A DNA stretch of 6,361 bases from an uncultured Aeromicrobium sp. (GCF_946221465.1 NZ_CAMJVP010000196.1:1-6361); one strand, 5' to 3'. Counted from the stretch's first letter, positions 1 to 6,361 are shown. Numbers and translations are program-made. Notes: generated from the sequence alone by a model not told the origin.

Positions 1-1257
1 GCCCTGCAGCAGCATCGCGCCGGCCGTGAGGGCCGCCGCCGACACCCGATGGGTCAACCACCCGCCGATCACCGCTCCGACAGGCAACGCCACAAGGAAT
101 CGCACGAGGACGAGCGCGGCCTCGAGCTGGGAGTCCGGGGCGACCGTGAGCCGGGCGAAGAACGGGATGTCGACGAGCGCCGCGATGAGCGAGGCGCCGA
201 TGAAGAACGACACCACGAGCGCGCCGACGGCGGCAGGGACGCGGAGCGCACCGCGCGGCACGAGGGGTTCTGCCGCGCGCCGCTGCCGCCACACGACCGT
301 CCCGGCGGCCAGCGCCGCGGTGAGCAGCAACCACGGCGCGTGCGGTGAGACCACGCCGGACTCCGGCTCGGCGGACGCGAACGTCACGATGACGGCACCC
401 AGAGCCACCGACAGCGCCAGCGCGCCCCACAGGTCGGTGCGGGCGAGTGCCTGCCGCCATCCGGCCCAGTCGACCAGCGGCTCGTGAGCGGTCATCTGCC
501 GGAGCGCGAATCCGAGCGCGAGCGCCATCGCGGTCACGCCCAGCGGCGACCACCACCGCGTCTCACCTGAGAACGGGACGAAAGCCAGACCGAGTGTGAC
601 GTCGGTGACCAGCGCTCGCGGCTGGAGCATGACGAGCAGCGCGGCGGCCGCCCCGAGAAGGGCCAGAAGGAGACCGGGGAGATCGCGCCACGGCCGGCTG
701 GTCCCGCGCTGGGGCCAGAGCGCCGCGGCGATCACCAGTCCCACAGCGCAGTTGAGCCAGAAGATGTCCCGCCAGGTGCCACATGCCAGGACCAGCGCAC
801 CGTAGAGCGGTCCGAGCACGCTGCCGAGCTCCTGGATCGCGCCGATGAGGCCGAGCGGCAGACCGCGGCGTTGCGGCGGCCACCGCTCCGCGACGAGGGC
901 GAGTGTCGGCGGGATGAGGCCGCCTCCGCCGAGTCCCTGGAAGAACCGACCCACGACGATCGTGGTGAGATCGTAGGCCGCCGCCGTGACGACCGAACCC
1001 GCGGCGAAGACGACGAGGCAGCCGATGAGCACCGGCACCCGCCCGCGCAGGTCGGCGATCCGGCCGATCAGGGGCAGGATGCCGACGTAGCCGAGGAGGA
1101 AGCCCGAGACGATCGGAGCGGCCCGCTGGAGCTCGTCCAGGTTGAGCCCACTCGCGGTCATCATGTCCGGCAGTGCCAGGACGACGACGTACGTGTCGGC
1201 GGCGGCGAACCCGATGGCGACGGCTGCGAGGCCGAGGAGGAGCCGCGGTGTCGTCAC
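1..1257 (-). CDS. P55/Rv1410c-like MFS lipid and multidrug exporter (3' part off window)
   Basis: Inner-membrane major facilitator transporter; 419 residues are visible and the C-terminus lies beyond the left edge. The GTG start overlaps the lipoprotein stop as GTGA, with no Shine-Dalgarno, so coupled translation is likely. Seen: DTYVVV at 21-26 in helix 1 (acidic D21), motif A GRIADLRGR at 65-73, the QELGSVLGPLYG antiporter motif C at 142-153 (E143), then WRDIFWLN at 162-169. These match, from memory, the D22, E147 and flanking motifs of mycobacterial P55 (Rv1410c), whose family exports triacylglycerides with its partner LprG and affects drug tolerance. Later segments include VDIPFFAR (362-369) and RFLVALPVGAVIGGW (386-400). 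Odd: the linker between the two six-helix halves is about 75 residues longer than I recall for Rv1410c and seems to hold two helical hairpins, each ending in an EPLV motif (259-262 and 330-333). Family call is strong; the substrate is inferred from the LprG-like neighbour. Confidence 0.9.
   Translation of the reverse strand, partial: MTTPRLLLGLAAVAIGFAAADTYVVVLALPDMMTASGLNLDELQRAAPIVSGFLLGYVGILPLIGRIADLRGRVPVLIGCLVVFAAGSVVTAAAYDLTTIVVGRFFQGLGGGGLIPPTLALVAERWPPQRRGLPLGLIGAIQELGSVLGPLYGALVLACGTWRDIFWLNCAVGLVIAAALWPQRGTSRPWRDLPGLLLALLGAAAALLVMLQPRALVTDVTLGLAFVPFSGETRWWSPLGVTAMALALGFALRQMTAHEPLVDWAGWRQALARTDLWGALALSVALGAVIVTFASAEPESGVVSPHAPWLLLTAALAAGTVVWRQRRAAEPLVPRGALRVPAAVGALVVSFFIGASLIAALVDIPFFARLTVAPDSQLEAALVLVRFLVALPVGAVIGGWLTHRVSAAALTAGAMLLQG
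232..687 (-). repeat. Tandemly duplicated linker-helix hairpin inside the MFS transporter
   Basis: Protein-level repeat within the transporter. Unit 1 spans residues 191-273 (nt 439-687) and unit 2 residues 274-342 (nt 232-438). Each begins with D-L-x-G followed by a hydrophobic helix, continues through a variable loop to P-x(n)-TA-x-ALA-x-G in a second helix, and closes with RQ-x(2,3)-A-x-EPLV and a basic stretch. DHA2/P55-type transporters normally have one such hairpin between helices 6 and 7. The similarity is diverged and not visible as a DNA repeat, so any duplication is old. An alternative is convergent similarity between hydrophobic helices, but the exact EPLV recurrence at the equivalent place argues against that. 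Confidence 0.6.
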
Positions 1258-1964
1258 CGGGCCGTCGGGCGCTTCGGGGCGGTGATCTCGACTGGGGAGT
1301 CGAGTGGGCTGATGGTCAGCGTGTAGGTGACGTCGTCGGTTCCGGCGTAGAAGGGTCCGGTCACCACCACGTCGTGCAGGACGTCCTCATCGGTGAGTCG
1401 GAACTCGGCGCCGAACTCGCCGTCCTCGTCGGCGGTGGTCAGCAGACGTGCGATGTCGGCACCCGGGATCGTGCCGGTGATCGTGGTGAGGACGTCGCGG
1501 CCGTCGCGGACCTTGTCGCCTTCCTCGAGGCCGGTCGCACTGTTCAGCAGCGACACCGCGCTGTCGTCGCCGGAACCGACGAGTTGCGCCGGATCGGGCA
1601 CGCCGAGCTCGGTCGGATCGATCGTGAGGAAATCAGAGGAGAACCCCGTCTTGACCCACAGCTGACTGTCAACAGCCACGACCTCGGCCGGCAGCGCGGT
1701 GCCGGCGGCCGAAATGCGCGCTTCGCCCTGAAACGCCGGCGAATCGTTCCCCCGGCCCTTCACCGACAGCAGCCCGCTGACTCCGGCGGGAAGCTGATCG
1801 GTCGCCAGCGAGAACTCGATAGCCGGTGCCGCGGCGATGGCGTCGGCGGCGGACTGCAAACGGGCCGAGGGGCCAGGCTCGGTCCGTTCGGTGTCCTGCG
1901 ATGAGCAGGCGGCCAGCACCGATGTCATGGTGAGTGCGATGAGCAGTCGAAACGAGGTACGCAC
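1254..1964 (-). CDS. LprG-like lipoprotein of the LppX/LprAFG family
   Basis: A 236-residue lipoprotein, the same length I recall for mycobacterial LprG. The start is GTG at 1964; the next in-frame ATG (residue 13) would leave only seven residues before the lipid-modified cysteine, and longer in-frame extensions run into parC. The signal peptide has Arg2 and Arg6, a hydrophobic core and lipobox L17-A18-A19-C20, so the mature protein is anchored on the outer face of the membrane. The mature part is acidic and lacks membrane helices. Segments such as VPDPAQLV, TGTIPGADIARLL and YTLTISPLDSPVEITAP match the family pattern of a half-barrel beta sheet with a lipid-holding cavity. Known family role: carrying triacylated lipids or lipoglycans handed over by P55. 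Its stop overlaps the transporter start and it begins 4 nt after parC with no visible Shine-Dalgarno, so co-expression with both is expected. Which lipid it carries here is unknown. Confidence 0.88.
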   Translation of the reverse strand: MRTSFRLLIALTMTSVLAACSSQDTERTEPGPSARLQSAADAIAAAPAIEFSLATDQLPAGVSGLLSVKGRGNDSPAFQGEARISAAGTALPAEVVAVDSQLWVKTGFSSDFLTIDPTELGVPDPAQLVGSGDDSAVSLLNSATGLEEGDKVRDGRDVLTTITGTIPGADIARLLTTADEDGEFGAEFRLTDEDVLHDVVVTGPFYAGTDDVTYTLTISPLDSPVEITAPKRPTAR

Positions 1965-1968
1965 GGGT

Positions 1969-4440
1969 TCAGTGTGACACGGCTCGCAGGGCGAGCGAGA
2001 CCGGCGAGGCCACCGCGAGGATGGGCTGAGCGACCGGCTGGCCCGAACCGTCCCGGCGCTGCGAGACTGCCGGCAGCTCGACGGGGGATCCGCTCGTCGC
2101 GCAGGCCTGAGGCTCGCCGTCGCCGACCCACGCGCCGATGAGCCGGTCCTCACCTGCGAGCAGTCGCTGGCACCGCACGCCGCCGGTTGCGCGCCCCTTG
2201 GCCGGGTAGATGCGCAGCGGGCTGACCTTGACCGAGCCGTTCTGCGTGCCGGGAAGAGCGTCTCCGTGGCCCGCGATCGTCACCACGTGCGCCGCCTCAA
2301 CGTCGGCCACGGCACCGAACGCGACGACCTGGGCGCCCGCCGCGAGTTTGATGCCGGTGACGCCGCCGCCGGTGCGACCCTGCGGACGCACCAGCGAGGC
2401 GGAGAATCGCAGCAGCTGGGCATCGGACGTGACGAAGGCCAGTTCCTCCTCGCCTGTGGCCAATGCCACGGCGCCGATGAGCCGATCGTCCTCCTCGAGC
2501 CGGATGATCTCCCAGCTGTCGCGGTTGCTCAGATGATCGGGCCGGACCCGCTTGACCACACCGTGTCGGGTGCCGAGCGCGAGGCCGGGCACGTCCTGCG
2601 CGAAACTCATGAGAGCCAACGGACGAGCGTCGACGGCGAGCAGTTCGCTGAGTGGCGCCCCGCCCTGGAGCCGGGGTGCCTCCGCCGTCGGGGGCAGGGC
2701 GGGAAGGTCGAGGACGTCGAGGCGGTGCACTGTGCCGTCGTCGAAGACCACCCCGATCTGGCCGCGGGCGGTCGACCCGACCGAGCTGACGATCACGTCG
2801 TGCTTGCCGCGCCGGCCCACGGGGCCGAGCGGTGAGGCGTCGCTCGTGCGTGCCAGAAGACCGGTCGCCGACAACAGCACCCAGCACGGGTCGTCGGCCA
2901 CTTCGACGGAGAGCTTGGCCGCGCTGACCTGCTGGCCGGCCGACTCGAGCAGGACGGTGCGCCGCGGCGTGCCGAAGCGCTCGGCGACCTCGGCCAGTTC
3001 CTCGCCGACAAGGGCCCGCAGTGCCGACTCGTCGGAGAGGATGTGGTCGAGCTCCTCGATGCGGCGGCGCAGCTCCTCGGCCTCCTTCTCCAACTCCAGA
3101 CGAGAGAACTTGGTGAGTCGGCCGAGCTGCAGGTCGAGGATGTAGTCGGCCTGCGGCTCACTGAGGTCGAAGACTGCGCGCAGCCGTTCGCGAGCCTCGC
3201 CACGATTGTCGCTGGAACGGATGAGCTGGATGACCTCGTCGATGTCGAGGATCGCGATGAGCAGGCCGTCCACGAGATGGAGCCGGTCGGCAGCCTTGCG
3301 ACGGCGGTAGGCGCTGCGCCGGCGCACCACGTCGATGCGGTGGTCGAGGTACACCTGCAGCAGGTCGCGCAGTCCGAGCGTGCGCGGCTGACCGTCGACG
3401 AGGGCGACGGCGTTGATGCCGAACGACGACTCCATCGGCGTCAGCTTGTACAGCTGTTCGAGGATCGCCTCGGGGACGAAGCCGTTCTTGAGTTCGATGA
3501 CGAGGTGCAGGCCCTTGTGCCGGTCGGTGAGGTTCTTGATGTCGAAGATGCCCGGCAGCTTCTTGGACTGCACGTACTTCTTGATCGCCTCGATGACCTT
3601 CTCGGGACCGACGTTGAACGGCAGTTCGGTGACGACGATGCCCTTGCGCCGCGCCGTGATCGACTCGATGCGGGCGGTGGCCCGCATGCGGAAGGACCCG
3701 TTGCCCGACTCGTAGGCGTCGCGGATGCCGTCGAGGCCGACGATCTTGCCGCCGGTGGGCAGGTCCGGTCCGGGCACGAAGCGCATGAGGTCGTCGAGCG
3801 AGGCATCCGGGTGGTCGATGAGGTGGCGCAGGGCCTGCACGACCTCCACCAGGTTGTGTGGCGGCAGGTTGGTGGCCATGCCGACCGCGATGCCCGTGGC
3901 GCCGTTGACCAGGAGGTTCGGGAATGCCGCCGGCAGGACCGACGGCTCCATCTCGCGACCGTCGTAGTTGGGCCGGAAGTCGACCGTGTCTTCGTCGATC
4001 GACTCGGTCATCGCCTCGGCCGGCGCGTCCATGCGGCACTCGGTGTAGCGCATTGCCGCTGGCGGATCGTCCTGTGAGCCGAAGTTGCCATGTCCATCGA
4101 GCAGCGGCAGCCGCAGCGACCACGGCTGCACCATCCGCACGAGGGCGTCGTAGATCGCCGTGTCGCCGTGCGGATGGAAGCGACCCATGACGTCACCGAC
4201 TGGTCGCGCGCTCTTGACGTGGCCGCGGTCGTGCCGCAGGCCCATGTCCTCCATCGTGTAGAGGATCCGCCGCTGCACGGGTTTGAGTCCGTCGCGGGCG
4301 TCCGGGAGGGCGCGCGCGTAAATCACCGAGTAGGCGTACTCGAGGAAGCTCGAGCGCATCTCGTCACTGACGTCGGTATCGACGATGTGCTCGTCGAAGT
4401 CCTCCGGCGGCGCGGGCGGGGCGGCTTTGCGGGCAGCCAT
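1969..4440 (-). CDS. parC: DNA topoisomerase IV subunit A (ParC-type, GyrA family)
   Basis: An 823-residue DNA cleavage and religation subunit of a type IIA topoisomerase that, with a ParE partner not in the window, decatenates daughter chromosomes. Seen: the winged-helix region with HPHGDTAIYD at 89-98, GHGNFGS at 116-122, catalytic Arg131-Tyr132 within AAMRYTECRM, and NGATGIAVGMATNLPPHN at 179-196 with the DNA-bending Ile184. A charged coiled-coil region follows near 444-472, then a beta-pinwheel C-terminal domain with repeated blade motifs (for example GRTGGGVTG and GRATGGVRC). Where gyrase A carries its QRRGGKG box there is only a degenerate VGRRGKHDV (541-549), which favours topoisomerase IV over gyrase. 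Length fits actinobacterial ParC. Residue 94, equivalent to E. coli GyrA Ser83, is Thr, and residue 98 (Asp87 equivalent) is Asp, an ordinary unmutated quinolone region. The ATG start has AGGAG 7 nt upstream. The alternative is a second GyrA paralogue. Confidence 0.93.
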   Translation of the reverse strand: MAARKAAPPAPPEDFDEHIVDTDVSDEMRSSFLEYAYSVIYARALPDARDGLKPVQRRILYTMEDMGLRHDRGHVKSARPVGDVMGRFHPHGDTAIYDALVRMVQPWSLRLPLLDGHGNFGSQDDPPAAMRYTECRMDAPAEAMTESIDEDTVDFRPNYDGREMEPSVLPAAFPNLLVNGATGIAVGMATNLPPHNLVEVVQALRHLIDHPDASLDDLMRFVPGPDLPTGGKIVGLDGIRDAYESGNGSFRMRATARIESITARRKGIVVTELPFNVGPEKVIEAIKKYVQSKKLPGIFDIKNLTDRHKGLHLVIELKNGFVPEAILEQLYKLTPMESSFGINAVALVDGQPRTLGLRDLLQVYLDHRIDVVRRRSAYRRRKAADRLHLVDGLLIAILDIDEVIQLIRSSDNRGEARERLRAVFDLSEPQADYILDLQLGRLTKFSRLELEKEAEELRRRIEELDHILSDESALRALVGEELAEVAERFGTPRRTVLLESAGQQVSAAKLSVEVADDPCWVLLSATGLLARTSDASPLGPVGRRGKHDVIVSSVGSTARGQIGVVFDDGTVHRLDVLDLPALPPTAEAPRLQGGAPLSELLAVDARPLALMSFAQDVPGLALGTRHGVVKRVRPDHLSNRDSWEIIRLEEDDRLIGAVALATGEEELAFVTSDAQLLRFSASLVRPQGRTGGGVTGIKLAAGAQVVAFGAVADVEAAHVVTIAGHGDALPGTQNGSVKVSPLRIYPAKGRATGGVRCQRLLAGEDRLIGAWVGDGEPQACATSGSPVELPAVSQRRDGSGQPVAQPILAVASPVSLALRAVSH

Positions 4441-4447
4441 GCATCCT

Positions 4448-4452
4448 CTCCT
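4448..4452 (-). promoter_or_regulatory. Shine-Dalgarno site of parC
   Basis: On the minus strand the sequence reads AGGAGAGGATGC before the ATG at 4440. AGGAG lies 7 nt from the start codon, the strongest ribosome site in the window, and fixes the parC start. A second ATG sits at 4444-4442 in the overlapping ATGCATG, but it is out of frame and closer to the Shine-Dalgarno. Confidence 0.8.
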
Positions 4453-4502
4453 CGATCAGGAACGACGTCCCATTCTCCCCGACGTGGCGGGCAAGGCTCG
4501 CA

Positions 4503-4517
4503 CCGGCACGCCGCCGG
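4503..4517. repeat. Short perfect inverted repeat upstream of the GNAT gene
   Basis: CCGGC (4503-4507) and GCCGG (4513-4517) form a perfect 5-bp inverted repeat around a 5-nt centre, ending 6 bp before the candidate -10 hexamer, where a regulator could block RNA polymerase. In such G+C-rich DNA a 5-bp repeat can easily arise by chance. It lacks a U tract and is not a terminator. Confidence 0.3.
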
Positions 4518-4523
4518 ACCCGG

Positions 4524-4529
4524 TAGGTT
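4524..4529 (+). promoter_or_regulatory. Candidate -10 hexamer for a leaderless transcript
   Basis: TAGGTT fits the actinobacterial TANNNT -10 pattern and ends 6 nt before the GTG at 4536, the usual distance from a -10 element to the transcription start. If used, the mRNA would begin at the GTG itself. TCGCAC at 4498-4503 could be a poor -35, although the 20-bp spacer is long. The first three bases of the hexamer also form an in-frame TAG stop, so the coding region cannot extend further upstream. Confidence 0.5.
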
Positions 4530-4535
4530 GGTGGC

Positions 4536-6361
4536 GTGAACGACCTGGACCCTGTGGCAGCCTGGGAGGCCGACGTTCTGCTCAAGGACGGCAGGGTCGC
4601 GCAGATCCGCCCGATCGTTCCCGAGGACGCTCCCAAGTTCGTGGAGTTCTACGACCGAGTGTCCGCTGAGTCCAAGTACTTCCGCTTCTTCGCACCATAC
4701 CCGCGCCTCTCACAGCGCGACATCAAGCGATTCACCGAGGTCGACCACGACCGCAGGGTCGCGTTCGTCGTCACCCAGCACGACGAAATCATCGCGGTCG
4801 GCCGTTACGACGCCACGAGCGAGACCGAGGCCGAGGTCGCGTTCCTCGTCGAGGACGCCCATCAAGGTCGCGGTATCGGCCAGCTGCTGCTGGAGCATCT
4901 CGCCCAGGCGGGCCGCGAGCGCGGCATCCGCGAGTTCACCGCGGAAGTTCTGCCCGAGAACATCCGCATGATGCAGGTGTTCCGGGAGATGGGCTACACC
5001 ATCTCCGGTCAGCTCGAGGACGGCGTGCAGCAGCTCCGCTTCCGCATCGACCCGACCCAGTCGGCCATCGGCGTGATGCGGGCACGGGAGCAGCGCGCCG
5101 AAGCCGCCTCGATTGAGCGCATCTTCGACGCCTCCAGCATCGCCGTCGTGGGCGCCAGCCGACGTCAGTCCTCGATCGGTCAGACGATGGTGCGCAACCT
5201 CGTCCTGGGCGACTACAGCGGGAAGGTGTACGCCGTCAACCCGCAGGCCGACTCGGTCTCGGGCCTGCCGGCGTACCGGACGGTGCAGGACATCCCCGGC
5301 GAGGTGGAGGTCGCGATCGTCGCAGTGCCGGCGGAGTCCGTCAACGACGTCGTGCTCGATTGCGCGGCCAAGGGCGTCCACGGCCTCATCGTCATCTCCG
5401 CGGGCTTCGCCGAGGAGGGACCTGAGGGCCGCCGGCGCCAGGAGGAACTGCTGCACCTGTGCCGCACCCATGGGCTGCGGCTCATCGGCCCCAACTGCCT
5501 CGGTGTCATCAACACCGCACCGGAGGTGCAGCTCAACGCGTCATTGTCGCCCACCATGCCGCCGCAAGGCCGCGTGGGCTTCTTCTGCCAGTCCGGCGCC
5601 CTGGGCTCGGCGATCCTCGAGACAGTGTCGCGCCGCGGTCTTGGTCTGTCGACGTTCGTCTCGGCGGGCAACCGCGCCGACGTGTCGGGCAACGACTTGC
5701 TGCAGTACTGGCAGAACGACGACTCCACCGAGGTCGTGTTGCTGTACCTGGAGTCGATTGGCAATCCGCGTAAGTTCTCGCGCATCGCCCGCCGGGTGTC
5801 GGAGCAGAAGCCGATCGTCGCGGTCAAATCCGGGCGCTCCACCCAGGGCGTCCCGGTCGGCCACCGGGTCAAACGGACGTCGGCTCCGCAGAAGGCCGTC
5901 GACGCGATGTTCAGCCAGGCCGGCGTCATCCAGGTTGACACCCTCGACGAGATGTTCGACGTCGCCCAGCTGCTGGCTCATCAGCCTCTGCCGCGAGGCA
6001 ACCGGATCGCCGTGGTGGGCAACTCCGATGCCGTCGCGCTGATCGTCACCGACGCCGCCAAGTCCCAGGGCCTGCAGGTCGCCCCTCCGATCTCCCTCGG
6101 CGCCAACGCCGGTGCCGAGGAATTCGAGGTGGCGCTCGAGGCCGCGCTCGTGCGTTCGGACGTCGACGCCCTCGTAGCCGTGTACACGCCGCCGATCAAC
6201 ACCGGCGGCGAAGATGTCGCCAATGTGCTCGCGGCGATCGGGGAGCAGTCCGACAAGCCGATCGTCTCGACCTTCCTGGCCAGCAAGGGCATCCCGGTGC
6301 TGTTGCGCGTCCCCGACCTCCAGGGCGGGTCGGCAGGACGCGGCTCGGTGCCGTCGTATGC
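4536..6361 (+). CDS. Bifunctional GNAT acetyltransferase / NDP-forming acyl-CoA synthetase-like protein (3' part off window)
   Basis: Cytoplasmic Pat-type protein lysine acetyltransferase; 608 codons are visible and the end is off the right edge. GTG 4536 is the first possible start because TAG at 4524 is in frame. Residues about 10-170 are the GNAT domain: Glu100 in AEVAFLV is a candidate catalytic base and Q110-GRGIG-115 is the acetyl-CoA pyrophosphate loop. From about 195 a CoA-binding Rossmann domain follows (VVGAS to 208, GPNCLG at 318-323), then a succinyl-CoA synthetase-like ligase part (QSGALG 352-357, GNRAD 378-382) and a second subdomain from about 490 (VVGNSDAVA). An ATP-grasp region would be expected beyond the window. 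The GNAT-first order matches, from memory, Streptomyces lividans PatA and is reversed relative to Salmonella Pat. Such proteins acetylate and switch off AMP-forming acyl-CoA synthetases. Odd: the usual SHTG-type phosphohistidine motif of active NDP-forming synthetases is replaced by GHRVKRTS around His443, so the ligase part may be regulatory rather than catalytic. Confidence 0.9.
   Translation, partial: MNDLDPVAAWEADVLLKDGRVAQIRPIVPEDAPKFVEFYDRVSAESKYFRFFAPYPRLSQRDIKRFTEVDHDRRVAFVVTQHDEIIAVGRYDATSETEAEVAFLVEDAHQGRGIGQLLLEHLAQAGRERGIREFTAEVLPENIRMMQVFREMGYTISGQLEDGVQQLRFRIDPTQSAIGVMRAREQRAEAASIERIFDASSIAVVGASRRQSSIGQTMVRNLVLGDYSGKVYAVNPQADSVSGLPAYRTVQDIPGEVEVAIVAVPAESVNDVVLDCAAKGVHGLIVISAGFAEEGPEGRRRQEELLHLCRTHGLRLIGPNCLGVINTAPEVQLNASLSPTMPPQGRVGFFCQSGALGSAILETVSRRGLGLSTFVSAGNRADVSGNDLLQYWQNDDSTEVVLLYLESIGNPRKFSRIARRVSEQKPIVAVKSGRSTQGVPVGHRVKRTSAPQKAVDAMFSQAGVIQVDTLDEMFDVAQLLAHQPLPRGNRIAVVGNSDAVALIVTDAAKSQGLQVAPPISLGANAGAEEFEVALEAALVRSDVDALVAVYTPPINTGGEDVANVLAAIGEQSDKPIVSTFLASKGIPVLLRVPDLQGGSAGRGSVPSY

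Larger units (their letters stand above)
4441..4535. promoter_or_regulatory. Divergent intergenic region between parC and the GNAT/acyl-CoA synthetase gene
   Basis: This 95-bp stretch must hold the promoters of both diverging genes unless they lie inside the coding sequences. For parC, GAGAAT on the minus strand (plus 4472-4477) is a four-of-six match to a -10 hexamer, with no convincing -35, so it is only a weak candidate. CGACGT occurs twice, at 4463-4468 and 4480-4485, 17 bp apart, flanking that hexamer; this might be operator-like or chance. Confidence 0.45.

Noticed and set aside
1173..1904. A 243-codon plus-strand open frame opposite the lipoprotein and transporter start
   Set aside because: Antisense shadow: low-complexity Gly/Arg/Val composition, no recognisable domain, and the minus-strand lipoprotein is well supported by its lipobox and family segments.
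1965..2153. An N-terminal extension of the lipoprotein up to an ATG at 2153
   Set aside because: It would overlap the parC C-terminal coding region and bury the signal peptide and lipobox inside the protein; the GTG at 1964 gives a standard lipoprotein signal.
3043..4077. A 344-codon plus-strand open frame opposite parC
   Set aside because: It is rich in Val, Asp, Glu, Leu and Arg, as expected from reading the complement of a G+C-rich gene in this register, shows no motif, and is fully covered by an unmistakable ParC on the other strand.
4140..4182. Quinolone-resistance mutation in the topoisomerase
   Set aside because: Thr94 and Asp98 are natural residues at the Ser83 and Asp87 equivalents in many susceptible species, so no resistance can be claimed.
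1969..4440. Annotation as DNA gyrase subunit A
   Set aside because: The C-terminal domain lacks an intact QRRGGKG box and the gene has no gyrB or dnaA-type neighbours; ParC fits better, although the families are close.
4710..5471. A 253-codon minus-strand open frame opposite the acetyltransferase
   Set aside because: It covers the GNAT and CoA-binding motifs of the real plus-strand gene and has the His/Asp/Val/Leu-rich composition of a complement frame.
5113..6042. A 309-codon plus-strand frame inside the acetyltransferase gene
   Set aside because: It is a shifted frame very rich in Arg, Ser, Cys and Pro without motifs; the other frame gives continuous GNAT and CoA-ligase homology through the same DNA.
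1..6361. RNA genes, CRISPR arrays, insertion sequences or phage remnants
   Set aside because: No tRNA-like cloverleaf, spaced repeats, transposase motifs, terminal inverted repeats or composition break was found; coding genes occupy nearly all of the window.

Overview
The window comes from a high-G+C actinobacterial chromosome: third codon positions are overwhelmingly G or C, GTG starts are common, genes are packed with 4-nt gaps and overlaps, and the gene content is typically actinobacterial. A dedicated topoisomerase IV A subunit argues against Mycobacterium and Corynebacterium, which as far as I recall rely on gyrase alone. A Nocardioidaceae/Propionibacteriales-type or similar actinobacterium fits, but that placement is inference.

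Four protein genes fill almost the whole window. On the minus strand, from right to left, are a ParC/GyrA-family type II topoisomerase A subunit (4440-1969), an LprG-like LppX/LprAFG lipoprotein (1964-1254) and a P55/Rv1410c-like MFS transporter (1257 to beyond the left edge). They form a tight run: the topoisomerase stop and lipoprotein GTG are 4 nt apart, and the lipoprotein TGA overlaps the transporter GTG in a GTGA. Neither downstream gene has a visible Shine-Dalgarno site, so translational coupling is likely. On the plus strand, diverging from the topoisomerase, is a large bifunctional protein (4536 to beyond the right edge) with an N-terminal GNAT acetyltransferase and a C-terminal NDP-forming acyl-CoA synthetase-like region.

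The lipoprotein and transporter make up an LprG-P55 module. In mycobacteria this pair moves triacylglycerides and related lipids or lipoglycans out of the inner membrane and contributes to drug tolerance. Here it is fused transcriptionally, and probably translationally, to a DNA topology gene. The transporter also appears to carry a tandemly duplicated linker-helix hairpin: the motif that normally follows the linker hairpin once occurs twice. This predicts about 16 rather than 14 membrane helices and is the most unusual structural feature of the window.

The 95-bp divergent intergenic region (4441-4535) holds a good Shine-Dalgarno site for parC. On the other side a TAGGTT -10-like hexamer lies 6 nt before the acetyltransferase GTG, suggesting a leaderless mRNA, with a short perfect inverted repeat just upstream. 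I see no RNA genes, CRISPR arrays, mobile elements or convincing terminators.
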